DNA of 64,000 nucleotides, taken from assembly GCA_030066475.1 (NCBI GenBank), contig JASJBO010000001.1, forward strand, positions 1-64,000, written 5' to 3'. The position numbers were made by a program, and so were the translations under genes. Source of the DNA: Myxococcota bacterium (GTDB taxonomy: Bacteria; Myxococcota_A; UBA9160; PR03). Positions 35,475-42,049 of this stretch are shown in pieces (position 1 is the stretch's first letter; every line of letters starts with the position of its first letter). The notes beneath the pieces are model-generated. The model did not search any database. It was not told the DNA's origin and worked only from the letters and a program-made list of their open reading frames with translations.

Positions 35475-35984
35475 GTGCCGCGCACCCTCTTCCAGGCGCT
35501 CGGCTTCGTGCTGGGCATGTGGCTCGCGATCCAGCTGATCCAGCCGCTGGGTGCCTCGGGTGCGGGGCCGGGCGATCCCGCGCTCGTCGGGCTCGAGGAC
35601 GACCTGCACGCGCGGGTCAACGCGGCGCGCGGACGTCACCACCGGATGGCGCTCCAGCGCGACGCGGAGCTCGACCGCGTGGCGCGCGCGCACAGCGCGG
35701 ACATGGCCGCGCGGCGCTACCTGTCGCACGACACGCCCGAGGGCGTGAACCCGGTCGGGCGCCTCACGCGCGGCGGGGTCGAGGGCTTCAGCCTGGCGGG
35801 GGAGAACGTCGGGCTCACCAGCCGCGGCGATCCCAACGCCGAGATCGTCGACGGCTGGCTGCTCTCGCCGGTGCACCGGGAGAACCTGCTGGCGCCGGCC
35901 TACAACACCACGGGCATCGGCATCGCTCGGGCTGCCGACGGGACGCTCTACTACACCCAGGTCTACGTCACGGTTCCACGGTAG
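35475..35984 (+). CDS. Secreted CAP (SCP/PR1) domain protein, 169 aa
   Basis: Signal anchor (ALGFVLGMWLAIQLIQPL) then a CAP domain with LDRVARAHSADMAARRYLSHDTPEG and the conserved SLAGENVGLT and VHRENLLAPAYNTTGIGIA segments, including the typical His, Glu, His cleft residues. CAP proteins bind lipids or sterols or act in the envelope; the activity here is unassigned. It starts at GTG 35475, 5 nt after the lipoprotein stop, so the two are likely one operon. Confidence 0.88.
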   Translation: MPRTLFQALGFVLGMWLAIQLIQPLGASGAGPGDPALVGLEDDLHARVNAARGRHHRMALQRDAELDRVARAHSADMAARRYLSHDTPEGVNPVGRLTRGGVEGFSLAGENVGLTSRGDPNAEIVDGWLLSPVHRENLLAPAYNTTGIGIARAADGTLYYTQVYVTVPR

Positions 35985-36003
35985 GCGCAGGGGGGATCGG
36001 GTA

Positions 36004-36245
36004 ACGTCCCGCTGGTCACGGGCCGTGCATCCGATGCCGGTGTCCGCCGCGCTGCGCTCTGGGTCAACACGCTGGGCAACCTGGGCCTGCTGGCCCTGCT
36101 CAAGTACGACGGCTTCTTCCTCGACGGCCTCGATCTCTTGATCGCGCCACTCGGATGGAGCGTGAGCGGACTGCGTCTCGAGATCCTGCCCCGATCGGCA
36201 TCTCCTTCTACACGCTCGAGGCGATCGGCTACGTGGTGTCTCCGA
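36004..36245 (+). pseudogene. Fragment of an MBOAT (AlgI-like) O-acyltransferase gene, frameshifted
   Basis: Part of the 414-nt gap 35985-36398. One frame reads ...ALWVNTLGNLGLLALLKYDGFFLDGLDLL...LRLEILP, and a shifted frame continues PIGISFYTLEAIGYVV, the LPIGISFYT hallmark of MBOAT acyltransferases. A single-base deletion near 36190 joins the two. The whole gene of roughly 450-500 residues is reduced to about 80, with both ends missing. The remaining gap to 36398 shows no gene I can support. Confidence 0.65.
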
Positions 36246-36398
36246 GGGACGCGTGGTGCGGAACCTGCTGGTCCGCCGCTTCTCCGAGTCCATCGCCCCC
36301 CTGGTGGCAGACGCGCTCGGGCACCAGCAGGCAGGAGCCTGCGCGGCAGAAGCCCCTGGAAGCACCCGAAGGGCGCGCGCAGTGAGGCGCCCACCAGG

Positions 36399-37238
36399 CT
36401 AGCGGCGGAGCAGGACGGACTCGAGGCGGCGGTCGTTCCAGTAGATGTCCATGGGGCGGGTGAGGTCCATCGAGGTGGGGAGGACGACGTAGCCCAGGAG
36501 CAGCTCGTCGGCGTCGAGCTGGCCGAGGCGGCCCTGGAGGATGCCGAGCTGGCTCGGGTCGTCCGTCTCCGGGGAGAAGGCGACGTGGCCCTGCACGAAG
36601 GTGAGGTTCGCGTGGAACGTGTCGCTCTGCTTGGCCAGCGCGGTGAACAGCAGCACCGGGCCGCTGCCCGCGAGCTCGCCCTGCACGCGCTGCTCGAACG
36701 CCGCGGAGTGCGCGAGCGAGACCCGGAAGCGCTCCTCGCCGCGCACGGTCTCGCGCAGGAACTCGGCCGGCGCGTCGTCCTGCGAGAGCTCGACCAGCAG
36801 GAACAGGTCGCGCATCTCGCCGTCGGTGAGGCCCAGCTCGGGCGCGCTCGGGGCCGCGGAGCGCATGGCCGTCTGCGGAGGCGGCGCGCTCGCGACCGGC
36901 GGCGGTGCCGCGCCGCGCTCCGGCCCCGTGGCCACCCCCGGCGGCGGCGCGCCGCCGCGCTGCTGGCGCACGCGCTCGGCCTCGTCGACGAGCTGATAGG
37001 GGTTGTTCACGTCGTTGCGCGCCCGGTAGACCTCCCACAGGTACGGTCGCGGCAGCAGCTCCGGGCGCACCGGCGGCACGTCCTGCGAGTCGACCTCCTT
37101 GGCGTTGCGGCAGGGGATCTTGTCCTTCGACTGCACGATGAAGATGCTGCCGTCGGGGCAGATGCCCGTGATCGCGTCCGCCGGACCCGCCATCAGCAGC
37201 ACCGCCAGCCCCGCGCCCAGCCAACGCTCTCGCATCAC
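36399..37238 (-). CDS. Secreted hypothetical protein, 279 aa
   Basis: Signal peptide (GLAVLLMAGPADA), then a short region CPDGSIFIVQSKDKIPCRNAKEVD with paired cysteines, a Pro/Ala-rich linker, and a C-terminal globular part (about 125-279) with mixed alpha/beta pattern: MRDLFLLVELSQDDAPAEFL, FEQRVQGELAG, LLFTALAKQSDTFHANLTFV. I do not recognise the family. GTG 37238 or the adjacent ATG 37235 starts it; a good promoter lies 60-90 nt upstream. It may be a periplasmic component of a gene set not in the window. Confidence 0.75.
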   Translation of the reverse strand: MMRERWLGAGLAVLLMAGPADAITGICPDGSIFIVQSKDKIPCRNAKEVDSQDVPPVRPELLPRPYLWEVYRARNDVNNPYQLVDEAERVRQQRGGAPPPGVATGPERGAAPPPVASAPPPQTAMRSAAPSAPELGLTDGEMRDLFLLVELSQDDAPAEFLRETVRGEERFRVSLAHSAAFEQRVQGELAGSGPVLLFTALAKQSDTFHANLTFVQGHVAFSPETDDPSQLGILQGRLGQLDADELLLGYVVLPTSMDLTRPMDIYWNDRRLESVLLRR

Positions 37239-37299
37239 GTCCCGCCTCTACCGCTCGTCGCCCGAAGGGTCGCCCGCCCGCAGCTCTCGAGAGGGCTGC

Positions 37300-37329
37300 A
37301 TTCTAGGCCCGAATCTCATTCGATATCAA
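37300..37329 (-). promoter_or_regulatory. Predicted sigma-70 promoter for the secreted hypothetical protein
   Basis: Minus strand: -35 TTGATA (37329-37324), 18-nt spacer, -10 TAGAAT (37305-37300). It lies 62 nt before the GTG of the gene at 37238. A 10-bp palindrome CTCTCGAGAG at 37284-37293 sits just downstream and may be an operator. Confidence 0.55.
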
Positions 37330-37349
37330 TCATTTCGGGAGTCATTCCG

Positions 37350-38255
37350 TCATTCCGCTAGAGGTGAGTGCCCGGTCCGCCCGTGGGGGTGACCTGGCTT
37401 CGGCTCCTGCCGCTCGGCTGCGCCCCGGCTGCGTCGAGCCTGCAGCTCGCGCACGTGCCGGCGCAGCGCGCGCAGCTCGGCCGCGCGCAGCGGGCGGGCG
37501 CGCCCCGGGGCCAGGCGCCCCAGCTCGACGGGGCCCATCCGGACGCGCACCAGCCGCACGACGGGATGCCCGAGCGCCGCCAGGGCGCGCCGGATCTGCC
37601 GCTTGCGCCCTTCGGCAATCACCAGCGAGAAGGCCGTCGTTCCGCGGCTGCGGTCGCGCCGGGCGGGGCCCACCCGGGCGGGCGCGGTGGGACCGTCGTC
37701 GAGCCGGACCCCTCGCGCCAGGCGGCGCAGCGTGGCGGGCGCGACCAGGCCCCGCACGGTCACGCGGTACTCGCGCTCGGAGCCGAGCGACGGGTGCAGC
37801 AGCGCGTGCGCCACCTCGCCGTCGTTGGTCAGCAGCACCAGGCCCTCGGTCTCGAGGTCGAGGCGCCCGACCGGGAACAGCCGCGGGACGTCCGGCGGGA
37901 GCAGGTCGACGACGGTGCGGCGTCCCTGCGGATCGCGCGTCGTCGTGAGCACGCCGCGCGGCTTGTGCAGCAGCCAGTAGGCGCGCGGCGCGGCGTCCAC
38001 CGGGCGGCCGTCGACCGTGATGACCTGGTGTGCGGGATCGGCGCTCTGCCCGATCGTGGCGGGGACGCCGTCCACGCCGACGCGTCCCGCGCGGATCAGC
38101 GCCTCGGCCGCACGGCGCGACGCCACGCCCGCCTCGGCCAGGATCTTCTGGACCCGCTGCGCCGCGGGCCGCCCGGCCTCACTGCGGGTTGGAGACGTCC
38201 GCGTCCTCCGCGGTCGGCGCGCCCGAGGCGGCGAGGGCCGCCGGGTCGACGTCAT
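37350..38255 (-). CDS. rluB: 23S rRNA pseudouridine synthase RluB, 301 aa
   Basis: S4 RNA-binding domain near residue 34 (VQKILAEAGVASRRAAEALIRAGRVGVDG) followed by the RsuA/RluB pseudouridine synthase fold: LLHKPRGVLTT, catalytic Asp in GRLDLETEGLVLLTNDG, and EGRKRQIRRALAALGHPVVRL. The basic N-terminal leader of about 30 residues is common in this group. The ATG at 38255 lies inside scpB (77-nt overlap), but GAGGAGGAGG is just upstream, so this start is well supported. Last gene of the scpA-scpB-rluB set, an arrangement seen in many bacteria. Confidence 0.93.
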   Translation of the reverse strand: MTSTRRPSPPRARRPRRTRTSPTRSEAGRPAAQRVQKILAEAGVASRRAAEALIRAGRVGVDGVPATIGQSADPAHQVITVDGRPVDAAPRAYWLLHKPRGVLTTTRDPQGRRTVVDLLPPDVPRLFPVGRLDLETEGLVLLTNDGEVAHALLHPSLGSEREYRVTVRGLVAPATLRRLARGVRLDDGPTAPARVGPARRDRSRGTTAFSLVIAEGRKRQIRRALAALGHPVVRLVRVRMGPVELGRLAPGRARPLRAAELRALRRHVRELQARRSRGAAERQEPKPGHPHGRTGHSPLAE

Positions 38256-38826
38256 CGGAGGCCTCCTCCTCGGCGGACTCCTCCGCCTCTCCGGCCCGCT
38301 CCTGGAGCAGCTCCTCCATCTCGCGCAGCGAGGGCAGGTCCGACAGCTCCGAGAGGCCGAACACCTCGAGGAAGCGGCGCGAGGTGGCGTAGAGCATGGG
38401 CCGGCCGGGTACCTCGCGATGCCCGGCGATGCGCACCAGCCGGCGCTCGATCAGGCTGCGCAGCACCGCGCCCACGTCGACGCCGCGCACGTTCTCGATC
38501 TCGGCACGCGTGAGCGGCTGCTTGTAGGCCACGATGGCGAGCGTCTCGAGCGCGGCCCGCGACAGCCGCAGCGGCGGCGAGGGCTTGAGCGCCTGGACGT
38601 AGCTCGCCAGCTCCGGCCGCGTGCGCAGCTGGAAGCCGCCGCCCACCGGCTCGATGCGAAAGCCGCGGCCGTCGCGCTCGTAGGCCTCGTTCAGCTCGGC
38701 GATGCGCTCGCGCACCACGGCCGCGCTCGCCTCGGGCACGATGTAGCCCATGCGCCGGGCGGTCACCGGCTCGCTCGAAGCCAGCAGGAGGGCCTCGATG
38801 ATGCTGCGCTGCTCGGCGGGTTCCAT
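38179..38826 (-). CDS. scpB: Segregation and condensation protein ScpB, 215 aa
   Basis: Kleisin-interacting winged-helix subunit of the SMC-ScpAB condensin. IIEALLLASSEPVT at the N-terminus, a central LSRAALETLAIVAYKQPLTRAEIENVRGVDVGAVLRSLIERRLV and GRPMLYATSRRFLEVFGLSELSDLP are diagnostic. The acidic C-terminal tail (EESAEEEASDD) is outside the conserved region. It follows scpA after 10 nt and overlaps rluB. Confidence 0.95.
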   Translation of the reverse strand: MEPAEQRSIIEALLLASSEPVTARRMGYIVPEASAAVVRERIAELNEAYERDGRGFRIEPVGGGFQLRTRPELASYVQALKPSPPLRLSRAALETLAIVAYKQPLTRAEIENVRGVDVGAVLRSLIERRLVRIAGHREVPGRPMLYATSRRFLEVFGLSELSDLPSLREMEELLQERAGEAEESAEEEASDDVDPAALAASGAPTAEDADVSNPQ

Positions 38827-38836
38827 GCCCCCTCCT

Positions 38837-39682
38837 CTAGCTCGGCTGCGGAAGCGGGTCGGGCGCCTCCGGGGTGGCGGACGGCGCGGCGCGGCGCAAG
38901 CGGATCGGACCCTTCGGCGCGCCGGAATCCGTGAGGCTCTGGAAGATGCGCAGGGTCGCCATGCGCGCCAGCTCGAGGATGGCGAGGAACGTCGCGACCA
39001 CCAGCGTGCGCGTCGGCCGCCCGCCGTCGGGGGCGCGGAACAGCTCGTCGAACTCGACCATCTCGGCGCTCTCGAGCGCGTCGATCACCGCGACCATGCG
39101 CTCGCGCACCGTCACGCGCTCGGTGACCACCTCGTGGAACGCGGCGGGCGCATCGGTCTCGCGCAGCACCCGGCGCAGCGCCTCGATCAGCTCGAGGATG
39201 CCGACCTCGATCTCGCGCTCCGACTCGGGCTCGGGCTCGAGCTCCGCCCCGGCCGGTGCGAACACGTCGCGGCCCAGCCGCGGCCGCCCCTCGAGCTCCT
39301 CCGCCGCTTCCTTGAAGCGCTGGTACTCGAGCAGGCGCGCGATCAGCTCGGCGCGCGGATCGCCGGCCTCCTCCTCGGCCTCCTCGTCGGTGGGCAGCAG
39401 CAGCCGCGACTTGATCCACGCCAGCGTGGCCGCCATCACCAGGTACTCGGCGGCTACGTCGAGCCGCAGCTCGCGCATCAGGTCGAGGTACTCGAGGTAC
39501 TGCTCCGCGACGCGCGCCACGGGCAGGTCGGTGATCTCGACCTCGTTGGCCCGGATCAGGTGCAGCAGCAGGTCGAGCGGTCCCTCGAAGATCGGCAGAT
39601 GGACCGAGCACGCTGCGCTCGACGCGACGAGCGGCTCGAAGCCGGACTCGGCGCCGGCAGTGCTGTCGTGAGGCGAACTCAT
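38837..39682 (-). CDS. scpA: Segregation and condensation protein ScpA, 281 aa
   Basis: Kleisin of bacterial condensin: N-terminal FEGPLDLLLHLIRANEVEITDLPVARVAEQYLEYL binds the SMC coiled coil, AAEYLVMAATLAWIKSRLLLP follows, and a C-terminal helix LVVATFLAILELARM binds the SMC head. Acidic stretches in the middle form the expected linker. First gene of the set; an upstream ATTATCT element (39725-39731) could be its -10 region. Confidence 0.95.
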   Translation of the reverse strand: MSSPHDSTAGAESGFEPLVASSAACSVHLPIFEGPLDLLLHLIRANEVEITDLPVARVAEQYLEYLDLMRELRLDVAAEYLVMAATLAWIKSRLLLPTDEEAEEEAGDPRAELIARLLEYQRFKEAAEELEGRPRLGRDVFAPAGAELEPEPESEREIEVGILELIEALRRVLRETDAPAAFHEVVTERVTVRERMVAVIDALESAEMVEFDELFRAPDGGRPTRTLVVATFLAILELARMATLRIFQSLTDSGAPKGPIRLRRAAPSATPEAPDPLPQPS

Positions 39683-39782
39683 CGCCGCTCCGCGGAGGAA
39701 TCGGGGCGAAGGCGGGGTCGCGGCATTATCTCGGATCCTCCCCGGGGGAGCAAGGCCCCAGGCCCGTGGCCGCGCGCCGCGC

Positions 39783-41111
39783 TCAGCGCGAGCCCTGTCG
39801 CGCCCGGCCGCGCTGCGCGCGGCGCGCCATCTCGCGGGCCAGGGCCAGCGCCTCCTCGCGCGTCCGCACGCTGCCGTCGAGATGCGCCACGCGGATGCGC
39901 GAGAGCGCGGCGCCCACCGCGGGCCCGCGCAGCCCCTCGGCGGTGAGGTCGGCGCCCGTCACGGGCAGGCGGCGCGGGCGGTCCTCGGTCGACCAGCGCG
40001 CGATCCGCCGCCGGCCCGCCAGCGCGGCGCTCGCGTACAGCGCGAGCAGGCTCTCGTCGTCGATCTCGCTGAGCAGCCGGTCGATGGCGCCGCGACCGCG
40101 TGCGCGCGCGAGGCCGCGCAGCCAGCCGTCGCGCTGCTTGGGGAAGCCGACCAGGCGCTGCGCCACCGCGCCGCGCACGTTGAGCCGCCGCAGCGTGCGC
40201 CGCCGCAGCGGCGCCTCGAGCTCCGCCAGCCACAGGGCCAGGCCGGCGACCCAGGGGCGCAGGCGGCCGGGCGGCCAGGGCGGCTCGGCCACCGCGCGGC
40301 CCAGCCGCCGCAGCGTCGCCAGCGCGGGGCGCGGCAGCGAGAGGCCGGGCTCGAGGGCGCCGAGCACGTGCCAGTCGTCCAGCGGCCGCAGCGCCTTGAC
40401 CGGATCGAGGCCGAGGCGCGGGTCGTCGAAGAGCTTCTCGAGCTCGCGCCGGAAGCGGTCGCCCGAGACGCCCCCGAAGGCGCCGTCGCGCAGCGCCCCG
40501 CGCAGCGCGCTGCGCGTCTCGCGCGCCAGACGGAAGCCGAGGCGTCCGACCAGCCGCGCCGCGCGCAGCGCCCGGGTGGGATCGTCGTGGAAGCTGCGCC
40601 GGTGGAACACGCGCAGCACGCCCGCGGCCAGGTCGTCGCGCGCGCCGCCCGGATCGATCAGCGCCGGCCGGCCCGCCCGAGCCGCGGCGGTGAGCGGGAT
40701 CGCCAGGGCGTTCAGGGTGAAGTCGCGGCGCTCGAGGTCGTCCTGGAGCGTGCCCGGCTCCACGGTCGGAAGCGCCCCGGGGCGCGCGTAGCTCTCGCGG
40801 CGCACCGTGGCGAGGTCGAGCGTCGCGTCGCCCGCGCTCAGCCGGACCGTGCCGAAGCGGCCGTGCGGCACCACGCGCGCCCCGTCCGGCGCGGCGGCGC
40901 GCGCGAGCGCCTCGGCCCCCTCGCCCGCGCGCGCCTCGACGATCAGGTCCACGTCCCGGAGCGCGCGTCCCAGCAGCAGGTCGCGCACCGGGCCGCCCAC
41001 CAGCAGCACCGACAGCTCGCGCGCCTCGGCGGCTGCGACCACGGCGTGCACGAGCGGCGCGTCGGCCTCGGGCAGCGCGCGGAGCACCTGGTCGCGAGAC
41101 GGCGCCCTCAC
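39783..41111 (-). CDS. cca: tRNA CCA-adding enzyme / poly(A) polymerase family, 442 aa
   Basis: Class II nucleotidyltransferase. Head motif SVLLVGGPVRDLLLGRALRDVDLIVE contains the metal-binding Asp pair, followed by LATVRRESYA and ERRDFTLNALAIPL (RRDFTINALA motif), DPTRALRAARLVGRLGF and the helical body. No HD domain is apparent, so the enzyme is of the CCA-type without phosphohydrolase. GTG at 41111 overlaps the recombinase stop (GTGA). The exact role (C-adding, A-adding or both) cannot be decided from motifs alone. Confidence 0.9.
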   Translation of the reverse strand: MRAPSRDQVLRALPEADAPLVHAVVAAAEARELSVLLVGGPVRDLLLGRALRDVDLIVEARAGEGAEALARAAAPDGARVVPHGRFGTVRLSAGDATLDLATVRRESYARPGALPTVEPGTLQDDLERRDFTLNALAIPLTAAARAGRPALIDPGGARDDLAAGVLRVFHRRSFHDDPTRALRAARLVGRLGFRLARETRSALRGALRDGAFGGVSGDRFRRELEKLFDDPRLGLDPVKALRPLDDWHVLGALEPGLSLPRPALATLRRLGRAVAEPPWPPGRLRPWVAGLALWLAELEAPLRRRTLRRLNVRGAVAQRLVGFPKQRDGWLRGLARARGRGAIDRLLSEIDDESLLALYASAALAGRRRIARWSTEDRPRRLPVTGADLTAEGLRGPAVGAALSRIRVAHLDGSVRTREEALALAREMARRAQRGRARQGSR

Positions 41112-42049
41112 GGCCCGCTGCGCCCCTGGCGCCGTCCCCGGGGATGGTGGCGTTCGACCGTGTCGCGCAGCCGTTTGCGACTCACGTGGGTGTAGATCTG
41201 CGTGGTGGTCAGATCGACGTGGCCCAGCATCGACTGCACGGCCCGCAGGTCGGCGCCGCCCTCGAGCAGGTCGGTGGCGAAGGAGTGGCGCAGCACGTGC
41301 GGCGACACCCGCTCCGCCGGCAGCCCCGCCCCGCGCGCCAGCGCGCGCAGTCGCGCGAAGAAGTTCTGCCGGCTCATCGCGGCGCCGCGGTTCGAGAGGA
41401 ACACGGCGTCCGTGGTGCGTCGCGCCTTGCGCAGCAGCGACGGACGCCCGTCGGCGAGATAGCGCTCGAGCGCGCGCAGCGCGGGCTCGCCGAGCGGAAC
41501 CAGGCGCTCGCGCCCGCCCTTGCCCCGCACGCGCAGCACGCCGGCCCGCCGGTCGCACCCGGCGAGCGACAGCCCGACCAGCTCGCTGACCCGCAGCCCC
41601 GCGGCGTACAGCACCTCGAGCATGGCGCGGTCGCGCAGTGCGAGCGGCGTCTCGCCGGAGACGGCGGCGAGCAGCGCCTCCGTCTCCTCGGGGCGCAGCA
41701 CGCGCGGCAGCGGCCGGTCGCGACGCGGGGCCAGCAGTCCGTCGCTGGGGTCGCGCTCGAGCGCGCCCTCGGCGACCAGGTCGCGCACGAAGCGCCGGGT
41801 CGCGACCAGCGTGCGCGCGCGGCTGCCGGGCGCCAGTCCGTCGGCCTCGAGCCACGCCGGAAAGCGGCGCAGGTGCCCGCTCTCGAGCGCCGAGGCGTCG
41901 CGCACGCCCTCCCCGGCCAGGAAGCGCGCGAGCCGCGCCAGGTCGCGCGCGTAGGCCGCCACGGTGTTCGGCGCGAGGCCCCGCTCGACGATCGAGCGGG
42001 TCAGGAAGGCGTCGATGGCGGGCGCCAGCGCCACGCTGCGCTCAGCCAT
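41108..42049 (-). CDS. Tyrosine recombinase XerC/XerD, 313 aa
   Basis: Site-specific recombinase for chromosome dimer resolution. N-terminal SAM-like domain (IDAFLTRSIVERGLAPNTVAAYARDLARLARFLAG) and a C-terminal catalytic domain with Arg in YAAGLRVSELVGLSL, HVLRHSFATDLLEGGADLRAVQSMLGHVDLTTTQIYTH, supplying His-Arg, His and Tyr. Length is right for XerC/D; XerD is slightly more likely by overall feel. It is embedded in a housekeeping operon between glnD and cca, not beside any mobile element, so chromosomal function is favoured over integrase. Confidence 0.92.
   Translation of the reverse strand: MAERSVALAPAIDAFLTRSIVERGLAPNTVAAYARDLARLARFLAGEGVRDASALESGHLRRFPAWLEADGLAPGSRARTLVATRRFVRDLVAEGALERDPSDGLLAPRRDRPLPRVLRPEETEALLAAVSGETPLALRDRAMLEVLYAAGLRVSELVGLSLAGCDRRAGVLRVRGKGGRERLVPLGEPALRALERYLADGRPSLLRKARRTTDAVFLSNRGAAMSRQNFFARLRALARGAGLPAERVSPHVLRHSFATDLLEGGADLRAVQSMLGHVDLTTTQIYTHVSRKRLRDTVERHHPRGRRQGRSGP

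Noticed and set aside
36250..36398. Short open frames after the MBOAT fragment as a gene
   Set aside because: Frames are short, in several phases, and no family resemblance or ribosome site was found.
41108..42049. Tyrosine recombinase as phage integrase
   Set aside because: It lies in a housekeeping chain with no tRNA gene, att repeat or phage gene around it; length and motifs fit XerC/D.
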